Assembly (NCBI GenBank): GCA_016124905.1 | Contig: WGMV01000036.1 | Span: 1 to 38,633 of the forward strand | Reading direction: 5' to 3' | DNA: 38,633 bases | From: a bacterium | GTDB lineage: Bacteria > Pseudomonadota > Alphaproteobacteria > Rickettsiales > RI-342 | Shown here: positions 1 through 9,008 of the stretch, piece after piece | Layout of the letters: each line of letters starts with the position of its first letter | Numbering within the stretch: position 1 is the first letter of the stretch | Translations under genes and position numbers: made by a program | Notes under the pieces: model-generated | Told to the model about the DNA's origin: nothing | What the model saw: only the letters and a program-made list of their open reading frames with translations | Database searches by the model: none

Positions 1-88
1 GCGGCATGTTGTCCTTGTCGCGCCAGCCTGCCTGGGCAGTCAGCGGCAGGGCAACCATCAACGCAACAGTGGCGAACAGCTTTTTCAT
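1..88 (-). CDS. secreted protein, N-terminal fragment (runs off the window)
   Basis: Only the first 29 codons are present. They encode a typical Sec signal peptide: Met-Lys-Lys, a hydrophobic core, then a cleavage motif like TAQA-G around residues 18-21. A strong Shine-Dalgarno AAGGAG (complement of 96-101) lies 7 bases before the ATG. The mature protein lies outside the window, so its function cannot be judged. It follows gpsA on the same strand with about 18 bp between them and is probably the next gene of that operon. Confidence 0.6.
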   Translation of the reverse strand, partial: MKKLFATVALMVALPLTAQAGWRDKDNMP

Positions 89-106
89 GTCAAATCTCCT
101 TAAGGC

Positions 107-1096
107 CTAGATTTCTTTGGTAAATGGGCGGTCCAGCAATCCGGCGATGGCCGATTCGATATCGGCCTGTTCGTATAAAATACGGTGCACGGCCTCGCAG
201 ATGGGCATGTCGATCTGCAGCATGGTGGCCAGCTGCATGACGGATTCCGCCGTGGTCACCCCTTCGGTCACCCCGCTTCGGGATGCCAGGATTTTGTCCA
301 GCGTCTCCCCCTGCCCCAAACGGAAACCCAGGGAGTAGTTACGCGAGGTCTGGCTCGTGCAGGTCAGCACCAGGTCACCGATGCCCGAAAGCCCCATCAG
401 GGTCTCCGGCTTGCCGCCCTTGGCCACCGTCAGACGGCGCAATTCGCTGAGCGCGCGCGTGATCAGGGCCGATGCCGTATTCTCCCCCAGCCCCTTACCG
501 CGCGCAATGCCGCAGGCAATGGCGATCACGTTCTTCACCGCGCCGCCCACCTGTCTGCCCACCACATCATCATGCAGATAAGGCCTAAACAGGGATGTGC
601 CGATGGAAAACACGATCTGCTCGCCGATATCGATATTGGCGCAGGCCACCGTCGTCGCCGTGGGGTTGCCGCGCGCCGCCTCCAGCGCGAAATTGGGGCC
701 AGAGAGCACGGCGATCGGGTTATTCGGCAGCACCGCATGCACCACTTCGCTCATCAGCGCCAGCGAGCCACGCTCGATCCCCTTGGCACAGATTACGACC
801 GGAATGCTCGCATCCAGATGCTGCGCCATCGCAATGCAGGTGGAGCGCACATGCTGCGACGGAATCACCAGCAGCACCAGCTCGGTATCGCACGCTTTCG
901 CCAGATTATCCGTCACCTGAATGGCGGGGTCGAGGAACACCTCCGGCAGATAGGTCGTGTTGCGGTTTTTCTGGTGAATACCTTCAATCACAAAGCTGTT
1001 GCGCGTCCAGATCGTCACATCCGCGCCCGCCCGGTTGGCGATCACCGCCAGTGCCGTACCCCATGAACCCGCGCCGAGGATGCTGATGGTCTTCAT
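107..1096 (-). CDS. gpsA: glycerol-3-phosphate dehydrogenase [NAD(P)+]
   Basis: GpsA reduces dihydroxyacetone phosphate to sn-glycerol 3-phosphate in the cytoplasm, the entry point to phospholipid synthesis. The 329-residue protein has the family's normal length. It shows the N-terminal Rossmann motif GAGSWG (residues 8-13), the conserved lysine in CAKGIE (K105), the SGPNFA motif (133-138) and the helical C-terminal domain with catalytic K188 in GGAVKN followed by GLGENT. The ATG shares 4 bp (ATGA) with the stop of the upstream DUF559 gene, so the two are probably translationally coupled. Identification is secure; nothing is missing. Confidence 0.97.
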   Translation of the reverse strand: MKTISILGAGSWGTALAVIANRAGADVTIWTRNSFVIEGIHQKNRNTTYLPEVFLDPAIQVTDNLAKACDTELVLLVIPSQHVRSTCIAMAQHLDASIPVVICAKGIERGSLALMSEVVHAVLPNNPIAVLSGPNFALEAARGNPTATTVACANIDIGEQIVFSIGTSLFRPYLHDDVVGRQVGGAVKNVIAIACGIARGKGLGENTASALITRALSELRRLTVAKGGKPETLMGLSGIGDLVLTCTSQTSRNYSLGFRLGQGETLDKILASRSGVTEGVTTAESVMQLATMLQIDMPICEAVHRILYEQADIESAIAGLLDRPFTKEI

Positions 1097-1554
1097 GCGT
1101 TATGCCCTTCCTGCGCAACGGCCCCCTCACCCAGACCCTCTCCCACAAGGGGAGAGGGAGATGCAGCCAACGCCTGTTTCAAGGTCTCATATAAGCCATC
1201 TGGATTTTTAAGAACATCCTGATTCCAGAATCGCAACACGGCAAATCCTTGTTCATTGAGAAATGCAGTCCGCTTCTTATCATAATCCTGCTGAATGGCG
1301 TGTTGCCCGCCATCCAACTCAACCACAAGCATGGCCTCAAAACACACAAAATCAGCAATGTATTTTCCGATTGGCTGCTGCCTCCGAAACTTCACGCCGT
1401 CAAACTGTTTATTGCGCAACAGTTTCCATAATGCTTTCTCAGCATCCGTCATGTTCCTGCGCAATATCCATGCCCTGCTGACAACCTTGTTTACCCCCTC
1501 TCCCCTTGTGGGAGAGGGTTGGGGTGAGGGGGTCTCTAAAGTCGAGTTCTTCAT
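1093..1554 (-). CDS. DUF559 / Vsr-like endonuclease domain protein bounded by repeats
   Basis: This 153-residue protein has a DUF559 core at about residues 27-130. The start motif RNMTDAEKALW, the FRRQQPIGKYIADF block and the E79-x-D81-G...H85 cluster resemble the PD-(D/E)xK/very-short-patch-repair nuclease fold. Nuclease activity is inferred from the family; no substrate is known. Both termini are not domain sequence: residues 9-20 (PSPQPSPTRGEG) and 132-144 (SPSPLVGEGLGEG) are translations of the two flanking hairpin repeats at 1494-1532 and 1122-1160. The ATG lies 3 bp after the ileS stop, and its TGA overlaps the gpsA ATG. The gene therefore sits inside the ileS-gpsA operon like an inserted cassette. 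Confidence 0.85.
   Translation of the reverse strand: MKNSTLETPSPQPSPTRGEGVNKVVSRAWILRRNMTDAEKALWKLLRNKQFDGVKFRRQQPIGKYIADFVCFEAMLVVELDGGQHAIQQDYDKKRTAFLNEQGFAVLRFWNQDVLKNPDGLYETLKQALAASPSPLVGEGLGEGAVAQEGHNA
1122..1160. repeat. hairpin repeat, left copy flanking the DUF559 gene
   Basis: A 39-bp element with an internal 9-bp stem (CCCTCTCCC / GGGAGAGGG, loop ACAAG). Its reverse complement matches 1494-1532 at 36 of 39 positions by eye, so the two copies face each other across the DUF559 gene. It is read through as coding sequence at the C-terminus of that gene. The sequence type (CCCTCACCC...CCCTCTCCC...GGGAGAGGG) is a widespread dispersed bacterial repeat. Confidence 0.85.
1494..1532. repeat. 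hairpin repeat, right copy flanking the DUF559 gene
   Basis: Inverted partner of 1122-1160, differing at only three positions. It contains the same 9-bp stem and lies 22 bp inside the DUF559 start codon, where it encodes the SPQPSPTRGEG stretch of the N-terminus. Confidence 0.85.
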
Positions 1555-1557
1555 GCC

Positions 1558-4500
1558 CTAAGCTGCTTGATGTTTGGGCTTAAGCTCTTTTAGTACCAAT
1601 GAAATAGTATCAAATCCTTCCATCGGTATAAGCCATCCAGTTGGATCAGAATCTATAAATTCAATTTTTTCTGCAAGCACCTGCTCTGCCACATATTGAA
1701 GATGTGGGGCGATCATCGCTTTGTATTTTTCATCTTTCGTGGAAATTTTTATATCTACCTTAGAGGAAATATCGAATTGCTCGTTTTTACGTTTTTCCTG
1801 AATGGTTCGCACTAAATCCCGCGCATAGCCTTCCGCTTCCAGTTCCGGCGTCACGGCAATATCCAGCGCCACCAGCGAGTCCTGGCTTGGCAGCGGCTGG
1901 CAGGCACCAGCGCCTTCCTTAGGCTCCAGCTTCAGCACATATTCGCCTTCTTCCAGCACAACAGCTGCCAGCTCAATCCCGGCGGCGGATTTCTTCCACT
2001 GGCCGGATTTGGCGGCAGCAGCCAGCTTCGGCATATCCTTGCCGTATTTTTTGCCGAGCACCGGGAAGTTCAGCGTGAGCTTGAAATCCGCAAAATCCTC
2101 TACCTTGTCGGCGAAACGGATCTGCTTCACATTCACCTCATCCTCAATCAGCGGCAGATAAGCCTTGAGGCCTTCAATGCCCTGTCCCACCACCGTCAGC
2201 GATGAAAGCGGCTGACGCACGCGGATATTATGCTGGTTACGCACGCCATGCGCGGCGTTGCACACCTCCTGCACGCGGTCCATGTTGGCGACGATATCGC
2301 CCGCCTCTGGCAGAGCCGCCAGCTCCTTCGTCGGCCAGTCCGCCAGATGGATGGAGGATTTCTGGTCACGCACCAGCACTTGCCAGATGGATTCCGTCAC
2401 CAGCGGCAGCAGCGGCGCGGCAAGGCGTGAAAGCACATGCAACACGGTATACAGCGTGTCATAGGCATCCAGCTTGTCGCCATCCGCCTCGCTCTTCCAG
2501 AAGCGCTGCTTGTTACGGCGGATGTACCAGTTGTTCAGCACCTCCAGGAATCGCGTGATGGAAGCGCAGGCATCCACCGTGTCATAGGCATCCATCGCCT
2601 TTTCCACTTCCTGCCCAACCACTTTCAGCTTGGCGAGGATATACTGATCCATCACATGATTGGTGCGCAGTTTCAGCTTCGCAGGCACGCCCGCATCCAC
2701 CGCTATCCCATCCGCATTCGCATAGAGCACGAAGAAGTTAAACGCATTCCACAGCGGCTTCACATAAAGCCGCACCGCATCGCGGATGAACTTGCCCTCT
2801 TTATCGATATACAATTCCTGCCCGCGCATGATGGGGCTGGACATCATGAACCAGCGCAGCGCATCCGCGCCATACTGGTCGAACAGCTCGCGCGGGTCGG
2901 GGTAATTGTTCAGGCGTTTGGAAAGCTTCTGCCCCTTCGCATCCAAAACGACGCCGTGGCAAATACAATTCAAAAACGGCGGCCGGTCAAACAGCGCCGT
3001 GCCCAGCACCACCATCGTGTAGAACCAGCCACGCGTCTGCGCCGCATATTCCACAATGAAATCCGCCGGGTTATGCTGGTTGAACCATTCTTCCCGCTCA
3101 AACGGATAATGCGACTGCGCATAGGGCATCGAGCCGGACTCGAACCAGCAATCCAGCACCTCCGGCACGCGGCGCAATGTGTAGGCCGGGTTCTCAGGGT
3201 CAGGCTTGGTCAGATCATCGATATAGGGGCGGTGCAGGTCATTCACCTTCTGGCCGAAGAACTCCTCCAGCTCCGCAATGGAACCGAACACATAGAGCTT
3301 GCTGTTCGCCGGGTTATCGCTCTTCCAGATCGGCACCGGGCAACCCCAGAAGCGGTTGCGCGAGATGCTCCAGTCCCTTGCCCCTTCCAGCCACTTGCCG
3401 AACAAACCGTCCTTCACATGGCCGGGAATCCAGTTAATCTGCTGATTTAGCTCCACCATACGGTCGCGGAATTTCGTCACCTCCACATACCAGCTCGGCA
3501 TCGCCTTGTAGATCAGCGGCTGGTCCGTGCGCCAGCAATGCGGGTAGTTGTGCTTGTAATCCTCACGCTTCACCAGCGCGCCCGTTTCCTTCAAACGCTG
3601 GATGATGGGCTTGTTGGCCTCAAAAATATTCATGCCCTGATAGTCAGGTACTTCCGCTGTGAAATTGCCGCGGCTGTCCACCGGCACCACCAGCTCAATG
3701 CCATTTTCTTCGCACAGCTTTTGATCGTCCTCACCAAAGCCCGGCGCCATATGCACCACGCCTGTGCCGGAGCCTTCTTCCACAAACGCACCGGAAAGTA
3801 CGCGGAAGGAATTGGGGTGATTAGCAAAATAAGGGAATAGTGGTTTGTAGCGCAATCCTACTAGGGCCTGGCCTTCAAATAGGGCATCCCAAGCCGATTT
3901 TATTTGGCTTTGGAGTTCCTTTTCATTCTCTACCCCTGGAGCACTAAAATCATAAGAGGCCACGTCGTCCTTTGAGAAATTGATGTGCTGCTTCGAATAC
4001 CCCAAATTATCCAATAAAGAGTTGATTTCATTCGCAGCGAAAATAAAGCATGTAGATACTTCACTATCTTTATTAGATAATAGCGCCACATATCTCATTT
4101 TTGGATTAACAGCCAAAGCAAGATTCGAAGGCAAAGTCCAAGGTGTAGTAGTCCAAGCTAGTAATTTAGCTTTAGTGACTTCTGGGTATATATTACGGAC
4201 AAATTCCGGCACGCCTTCTAGCTCAAACGCCACCGTCACCGCCGGGTCCACCTTCTCGCGGTAGGAGTTATCCAATCGCGTCTCGAAGTTGGAAAGCGGC
4301 GTTTCCGCCGCCCAGCTGTAGGGCATCACCCGGTAGGATTCATACACCAGCCCCTTATCGTACAGCTGCTTGAACGCCCAGATGGACGACTCCATGAACG
4401 ACTTATCCATCGTCTTGTAGTCATTCTTGAAATCCACCCAGCGCGCCTGACGGGTGACGTAATATTCCCACTCATTCGCATATTTCATCACCGAGGTGCG

Positions 4501-4893
4501 GCAATGCTCATTGAACTTGTCGATGCCATATTCCTGAATCGCCGCCGTGCCGGAAATCCCCAGCTCCTTCTCCGCACCCATCTCAGCGGGCAGCCCGTGG
4601 CAATCCCAGCCGAAGCGACGCTCCACGCGCCTGCCCTTCATCGTCTGATAGCGAGGATACACATCCTTCACAAATCCCGTCAGCAAATGCCCGTAATGCG
4701 GCAACCCGTTGGCGAATGGCGGGCCGTCATAGAACACGAACTCGTTTTTCTTGCCGTCCATCTTCGACGGGCGGTTATCGACCGATTTCTGAAACACCTC
4801 ATTCTCTTTCCAGAAGGCAAGGATGCCCTCCTCGAGCTTCGGAAAATTCGGGTTCGGGTCGATATCGGAATAGGGTTTTTGGGTCGTGGACAT
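1558..4893 (-). CDS. ileS: isoleucine--tRNA ligase, long (type 2, eukaryote-like)
   Basis: Charges tRNA-Ile and edits misacylated valine in the cytoplasm. At 1111 residues it belongs to the longer type-2 IleS group, which includes the rickettsial and mupirocin-resistant enzymes (family knowledge). Motifs seen: HYGH at 66-69 (HIGH box), the GWDCHGLP block, the editing-domain TTPWTLPSNLAL and GTGVVHMAPGFGEDD motifs, and KLSKR at 656-660 (KMSKS box) followed by LNNYPDP. The C-terminal anticodon-binding and tail domains run to residue 1111. The segment encoded by about 3850-4210, inside the editing insertion, and the 3' end at about 1561-1800 are clearly more AT-rich than the rest. No clear Shine-Dalgarno is seen before the ATG at 4893. 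First gene of the ileS-DUF559-gpsA operon. Confidence 0.97.
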   Translation of the reverse strand: MSTTQKPYSDIDPNPNFPKLEEGILAFWKENEVFQKSVDNRPSKMDGKKNEFVFYDGPPFANGLPHYGHLLTGFVKDVYPRYQTMKGRRVERRFGWDCHGLPAEMGAEKELGISGTAAIQEYGIDKFNEHCRTSVMKYANEWEYYVTRQARWVDFKNDYKTMDKSFMESSIWAFKQLYDKGLVYESYRVMPYSWAAETPLSNFETRLDNSYREKVDPAVTVAFELEGVPEFVRNIYPEVTKAKLLAWTTTPWTLPSNLALAVNPKMRYVALLSNKDSEVSTCFIFAANEINSLLDNLGYSKQHINFSKDDVASYDFSAPGVENEKELQSQIKSAWDALFEGQALVGLRYKPLFPYFANHPNSFRVLSGAFVEEGSGTGVVHMAPGFGEDDQKLCEENGIELVVPVDSRGNFTAEVPDYQGMNIFEANKPIIQRLKETGALVKREDYKHNYPHCWRTDQPLIYKAMPSWYVEVTKFRDRMVELNQQINWIPGHVKDGLFGKWLEGARDWSISRNRFWGCPVPIWKSDNPANSKLYVFGSIAELEEFFGQKVNDLHRPYIDDLTKPDPENPAYTLRRVPEVLDCWFESGSMPYAQSHYPFEREEWFNQHNPADFIVEYAAQTRGWFYTMVVLGTALFDRPPFLNCICHGVVLDAKGQKLSKRLNNYPDPRELFDQYGADALRWFMMSSPIMRGQELYIDKEGKFIRDAVRLYVKPLWNAFNFFVLYANADGIAVDAGVPAKLKLRTNHVMDQYILAKLKVVGQEVEKAMDAYDTVDACASITRFLEVLNNWYIRRNKQRFWKSEADGDKLDAYDTLYTVLHVLSRLAAPLLPLVTESIWQVLVRDQKSSIHLADWPTKELAALPEAGDIVANMDRVQEVCNAAHGVRNQHNIRVRQPLSSLTVVGQGIEGLKAYLPLIEDEVNVKQIRFADKVEDFADFKLTLNFPVLGKKYGKDMPKLAAAAKSGQWKKSAAGIELAAVVLEEGEYVLKLEPKEGAGACQPLPSQDSLVALDIAVTPELEAEGYARDLVRTIQEKRKNEQFDISSKVDIKISTKDEKYKAMIAPHLQYVAEQVLAEKIEFIDSDPTGWLIPMEGFDTISLVLKELKPKHQAA

Positions 4894-4967
4894 CTAGAGC
4901 TTTGCTTATTTTTATCAAAAGGAAGCCGAAACTAGCGGGAATGCTGCGGTTTCGCAATCACAGCTTT

Positions 4968-4988
4968 TTCACATCGATATTGTGTGAA
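4968..4988. promoter_or_regulatory. inverted repeat TTCACA-N9-TGTGAA upstream of metC
   Basis: A 6-bp perfect inverted repeat with a 9-bp spacer in the divergent ileS/metC intergenic region, 26 bp before the metC ATG. A -10-like TATAGA follows at 5001-5006, only 8 bp before the start codon, so the metC transcript may have almost no leader. The position suits a repressor or activator site, but no regulator is identified. Confidence 0.3.
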
Positions 4989-5014
4989 TAAGCCCTTGGC
5001 TATAGATATGCCCC

Positions 5015-6214
5015 ATGAGCGATTATTCAAGCCAGACCCAATGCGTCAGACTTGGCCGCGCACCGGAGAAACATCACGGCGCGGTCAACATCCCGCCCTA
5101 TTACCAGTCCACCCGCATGTTCCCGACGCTGGAGGCGCTGGAAACCGCCCGTTTCGGCGATGCCGACAACCCGCCCTACGGCACCTGCGGCACCCCCACC
5201 ACCCTGGCCCTGCGCCACGCCTTGGCCGAGCTGGAAGGCGCCAAACACGCCTGGCTTTCCCCTTCGGGCCTCACTGCCGTCACCGCTGCCATCCTGGCGG
5301 TCGTCAAATCCGGCGACCATATCCTCATCCCCGATACCAGCTACGGCCCCACGCGCCATTTCGCCAAGGACGCCCTCGCCCGCTTCGGTGTCACCGCCGA
5401 TGTGTACGACCCCATGCTGGGTGCGGATATCGCCCGCGTCATGAAGCCCAACACCCGTTTGGTCGTGGTCGAAAGCCCCGGCTCCATCACCATGGAAGTG
5501 CAGGACATCCCCGCCATCGCCGCCGTCGCCCACAAGGCGGGCGCGCTGGTGCTGGCCGACAGCACCTGGGCCGCCCCGCTCTTGTGGAAACCCTTCGACC
5601 TCGGCGTGGATATCTCCGCCTGGGCGGCCACCAAATATGCCGGCGGCCATGCCGATGTGCTGATGGGTGTGGTCTCTGCCCGCGACGATGCAGTGCTGGA
5701 GCAGATCTCCAACCAGCATGCCGAAATGGGCCTTTGCTCCAACGGGCAGGATGCCTACCTCGTGCTGCGCGGCCTGCGCACCCTGCATGTGCGCATGAAG
5801 CAGCATGAAAAGGCCGCGCTGGAAATGGCCACATGGCTGCAAACCCTCCCGCAGGTGGAGCGTGTGCTGCACCCGGCCCTGCCATCCTGCCCAGGTCACG
5901 AGGTGTGGAAGCGCGATTTCTCCGGCAGCAACGGTCTGTTCAGCATCCTCATCAAGGATGCCCCCAAAGCCGCCATCGCCAACATGCTGGATAACATGAA
6001 GCTCTTCGGCATGGGCTATAGCTGGGGCGGGTTCGAAAGCCTCATCCTTCCCTTTAAGCCCAAAACGCTCCGCACCGCGAGCGACTGGCAGCACGATGGC
6101 TGGCTCATCCGCCTGCATATCGGCCTGGATAATGTGGACGATCTGAAGCAGGATTTGCTGGAGGGTTTTGAGCGGCTCGAAAAAACGGTTGGCGCGGGTG
6201 TGATTCCTGCCTAA
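5015..6214 (+). CDS. metC: cystathionine beta-lyase (trans-sulfuration PLP enzyme)
   Basis: A 399-residue member of the Cys/Met-metabolism PLP family. MetC cleaves cystathionine to homocysteine, pyruvate and ammonia in methionine synthesis. Motifs seen: YQSTRMFP near the N-terminus, YGTCGTPTT (substrate/phosphate region), SGLTAVTAA (PLP phosphate loop), and the Schiff-base lysine K207 in SAWAATKYAGGHAD. The aspartate in LADSTWA pairs with the PLP ring nitrogen. The HWGGFES-like motif appears as YSWGGFESL. These fit the beta-lyase branch better than the gamma-synthase branch, though specificity within the family is inferred. First gene of a plus-strand run; trpF follows after 9 bp. Confidence 0.9.
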   Translation: MSDYSSQTQCVRLGRAPEKHHGAVNIPPYYQSTRMFPTLEALETARFGDADNPPYGTCGTPTTLALRHALAELEGAKHAWLSPSGLTAVTAAILAVVKSGDHILIPDTSYGPTRHFAKDALARFGVTADVYDPMLGADIARVMKPNTRLVVVESPGSITMEVQDIPAIAAVAHKAGALVLADSTWAAPLLWKPFDLGVDISAWAATKYAGGHADVLMGVVSARDDAVLEQISNQHAEMGLCSNGQDAYLVLRGLRTLHVRMKQHEKAALEMATWLQTLPQVERVLHPALPSCPGHEVWKRDFSGSNGLFSILIKDAPKAAIANMLDNMKLFGMGYSWGGFESLILPFKPKTLRTASDWQHDGWLIRLHIGLDNVDDLKQDLLEGFERLEKTVGAGVIPA

Positions 6215-6223
6215 AAACGGCGC

Positions 6224-6859
6224 ATGCACATCGCAACGAAAATCTGCGGCATACGTGACCCGCATCACCTGCAGATCCTGGCCGAACTCGGCACGGATTA
6301 CGCGGGCCTCGTCGCCTTTGACCGTTCCCCCCGCCATCTGCAACCCGAAGCCTATGCCGACCTGATGGCCGCCAAGCCCCGCGCCCTGAAAAGCGTGTTG
6401 GTGACGGTGGACATGGGGGATGAGGAACTGGAGCGTTACCTCACCCTCGCCAAGCCGGATTACGTGCAGCTTCACGGCAACGAATCGCCCGAACGCGCGG
6501 CCGACATCAAATCCCGCTGGAAAACCGGCATCATCAAGGCCATCCGGGTGAAAGAACCATCCGATATCCTCACCTGGAAACCCTTCCGCACCGTGGCCGA
6601 CACCCTGCTGTTCGACGCCGCCTCCCAAACCCAGCCCGGTGGCACGGGCGAGAGCTTTCCATGGAACTGGCTGAAATCCCACACCATCCCCATGCCCTGG
6701 CTGCTGGCGGGTGGGTTGAACGCGGAAAACCTGACCGATGCCCTGAAAGCGGCAGGCGCGAAGGGTGTGGATATTTCCTCCGGTCTGGAATCCTCCCCCG
6801 GCGTGAAGGATCAGGTCAAAATCCGCCACTTCATGCAGGTGGTTAGCGCATTAACCTAA
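6224..6859 (+). CDS. trpF: phosphoribosylanthranilate isomerase
   Basis: TrpF isomerises N-(5-phosphoribosyl)anthranilate to the carboxyphenylamino-deoxyribulose phosphate in tryptophan synthesis. The 211-residue TIM barrel carries the catalytic-cysteine motif KICG (residues 7-10), FDRSPRH, VQLHGNES, the GGTGESFPW phosphate loop, LAGGL and the VDISSGLESSPGVKD signature at the C-terminus. Length is normal. It follows metC by 9 bp. In many alphaproteobacteria trpF directly precedes trpB; here an arginase gene lies between them. Confidence 0.96.
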   Translation: MHIATKICGIRDPHHLQILAELGTDYAGLVAFDRSPRHLQPEAYADLMAAKPRALKSVLVTVDMGDEELERYLTLAKPDYVQLHGNESPERAADIKSRWKTGIIKAIRVKEPSDILTWKPFRTVADTLLFDAASQTQPGGTGESFPWNWLKSHTIPMPWLLAGGLNAENLTDALKAAGAKGVDISSGLESSPGVKDQVKIRHFMQVVSALT

Positions 6860-6888
6860 TGCTGATGAACATATGCTAATCTGGCCCC

Positions 6889-7800
6889 ATGGCCAAACCA
6901 CCCATCGCCAAAGTTGCCCTCATTCCTTACGCCTGTTCGCTGGGCGCAACCGTTGGCGGCTGCGAAAAAGCGCCGGACATCCTGCGCGCGGGCAACCTTA
7001 TCCAGCAGCTCAGCCAGGTGCGCATCGACGCCCGCTGGTGGCCCGCGCTGGAAGCCTGGGAAAACCAGTATTCCCCCCCGCTCGGCAGCCACACCCGCAA
7101 TTACCTGGTGAAGGAATATCTGGAAGACCTCTGCGCCAATGTGCGCGATGCCGTGCTGTGCGATGAAGTGCCCGTGACCATCGGCGGCGACCATTCCGTC
7201 GTCATCGGCAGCCTTGGCGGCTTTGTGGAAGCCACCGGCGCCTATGGCAAAACCGGGCTGATCTGGATTGATGCGCATCTGGACGCCAACACCCCTTCCA
7301 CCTCCCCTTCCCAGGCCGTGTTCGGCATGGGCCTGGCCACCGTGCTCGGCCATGGGGACGTGCAGTTCACCGCCATTGGCGGCCCGCGCGCCAAGGTCAA
7401 CCCCGAACATTGCTGCGTCATCGGCATGCGCAATTACGACGACGGCGAAATGGCACTGCTGGAAGAGCTCGGCGTGGCCGTTTTCACCACCGATGACGTG
7501 GTGCGCATGGGGCCGGATGCCGTGATGCAGCGCGCCATGAGCATCGTCAGCGACGGCACGCTTTATCACTATCTTTCGCTGGATATTGATGTGCTGGACC
7601 CGGCCTTCGCCCCCGGCGTGAATGTTTCCGAACCGGGCGGCATCAGCCGCACCGAGCTGGAGGAAATGCTGGCAATCCTCTTTGACACGCTGGTCGTCCA
7701 TGCTATGGATATCGCGGAATTCAACCCCACCCGCGATAAGAACCAGCAAACCGAACGGCTGGTGCATGATGTACTGGTCCAATGCCTCAAACGTCTTTAG
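6889..7800 (+). CDS. rocF: arginase
   Basis: A ureohydrolase of 303 residues. All six expected Mn ligands are visible: H102 (GGDHS), D128, H130 and D132 (DAHLDANTP), and D232 and D234 (LDIDVLDP). The N-T-P after the DAHxD motif and the downstream serine-rich loop fit arginase (arginine to ornithine plus urea) better than agmatinase, but specificity is inferred. The 3' end overlaps the trpB start by 19 bp, so it is translated as part of the trpF-rocF-trpB-trpA unit. That setting is unusual for an arginine-catabolic enzyme. Confidence 0.88.
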   Translation: MAKPPIAKVALIPYACSLGATVGGCEKAPDILRAGNLIQQLSQVRIDARWWPALEAWENQYSPPLGSHTRNYLVKEYLEDLCANVRDAVLCDEVPVTIGGDHSVVIGSLGGFVEATGAYGKTGLIWIDAHLDANTPSTSPSQAVFGMGLATVLGHGDVQFTAIGGPRAKVNPEHCCVIGMRNYDDGEMALLEELGVAVFTTDDVVRMGPDAVMQRAMSIVSDGTLYHYLSLDIDVLDPAFAPGVNVSEPGGISRTELEEMLAILFDTLVVHAMDIAEFNPTRDKNQQTERLVHDVLVQCLKRL

Positions 7801-9008
7801 CCGCTAAACCGCTTTCCAACAGTCTGCCTGACAAAGACGGCAAATTCGGCCCTTTCGGCGGCCGTTTTGTCGCCGAAACCCTCATGCCTCTGCTGCTGGA
7901 GCTGGAAGCCGCCTATGAGGTCGCCAAAAACGACCCCGCCTTTGCCGCCGAACTCCAGGAATGGCACACCCACTATATAGGCCGCCCAAGCCCGCTCTAT
8001 TTTGCTGAACGTCTGACCAACCATCTTGGTGGCGCAAAGGTCTATTTCAAACGCGACGAGCTAAACCACACCGGCGCGCACAAGATCAACAATTGCGCCG
8101 GGCAGATCCTCCTCGCCGCCCGCATGGGCAAAACCCGCATCATCGCTGAAACCGGCGCGGGCCAGCACGGCGTGGCCACCGCCACCGTCTGCGCGCGCAT
8201 GGGCCTGCCCTGCGTCGTCTACATGGGCGCCAAGGACATGGAACGCCAGCAGCCCAACGTCTTCCGCATGAAGCTGCTGGGCGCGGAGATCGTCCCCGTC
8301 ACCAGCGGCAACGGCACCCTGAAGGATGCCATGAACGAGGCCCTGCGTGACTGGGTGACGAACGTGGAGAACACCTACTACCTCATCGGCACCGCCGCAG
8401 GCCCGCACCCCTTCCCGGCCATGGTACGCGACTTTCAAAGCATCATCGGTGAAGAAGCCAAGGACCAGTTGATGAAAGCCGAAGGCAAATTGCCGGATGC
8501 CGTGGTCGCCGCCATCGGCGGTGGCTCCAACGCCATCGGCCTGTTCTATCCCTTCATCGGGGACAGCTCCGTGAAACTCGTCGGCGTCGAAGCCGCAGGC
8601 AAAGGCCTGGATACCGAGGAACACGCCGCCTCCATCGCCAAGGGCCGCCCCGGCGTGCTGCACGGCAACCGCACCTACCTGCTTCAGGATGAGGACGGCC
8701 AGATCACCGAGACGCACTCCATCTCCGCCGGGCTGGATTACCCCGGCATCGGCCCCGAACATGCCTGGCTGAAGGATAGCGGCCGCGCCACCTATGCCAG
8801 CGCCACCGATAAAGAGGCGCTCGCCGCCTTCCAGCTCTGCGCCCGGACCGAAGGCATCCTCCCGGCCCTTGAGCCAAGCCATGCCCTCGCCTGGGTCATC
8901 CGCGAAGCGCCAAAGATGCGTAAGGACCAGATCATCGTCATGAACCTCTGCGGCCGTGGTGACAAGGACCTGTTCACCATCAGCAAAGCACTGGGAGTTT
9001 CCCTGTGA
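7782..9008 (+). CDS. trpB: tryptophan synthase beta chain
   Basis: TrpB joins indole and serine to make tryptophan. The 408-residue protein has the [13 protein letters not shown] start motif, PLP lysine K101 in [11 protein letters not shown], the [11 protein letters not shown] block, the GGGSNAIG phosphate-binding loop and the C-terminal GRGDKD. The ATG at 7782 lies inside the rocF 3' end; it is the only in-frame start that keeps the conserved N-terminus. The stop overlaps the trpA GTG start by 4 bp (GTGA), as expected for subunits of one alpha2beta2 complex. Confidence 0.97.
   Translation: MPQTSLAAKPLSNSLPDKDGKFGPFGGRFVAETLMPLLLELEAAYEVAKNDPAFAAELQEWHTHYIGRPSPLYFAERLTNHLGGAKVYFKRDELNHTGAHKINNCAGQILLAARMGKTRIIAETGAGQHGVATATVCARMGLPCVVYMGAKDMERQQPNVFRMKLLGAEIVPVTSGNGTLKDAMNEALRDWVTNVENTYYLIGTAAGPHPFPAMVRDFQSIIGEEAKDQLMKAEGKLPDAVVAAIGGGSNAIGLFYPFIGDSSVKLVGVEAAGKGLDTEEHAASIAKGRPGVLHGNRTYLLQDEDGQITETHSISAGLDYPGIGPEHAWLKDSGRATYASATDKEALAAFQLCARTEGILPALEPSHALAWVIREAPKMRKDQIIVMNLCGRGDKDLFTISKALGVSL

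Noticed and set aside
2437..3450. Plus-strand open frame of 337 codons opposite ileS
   Set aside because: Antisense to the conserved ileS catalytic core, with no start signal or recognisable domain.
4894..5014. SAM or other methionine riboswitch before metC
   Set aside because: The gap is only 121 bp with no conserved riboswitch stems, and the likely transcript start is next to the ATG.
5027..6829. Long minus-strand open frame of about 600 codons opposite metC and trpF
   Set aside because: It mirrors two clearly identified genes on the plus strand, has Gly/His/Gln-rich shadow composition and no motif; a GC-rich antisense artefact.
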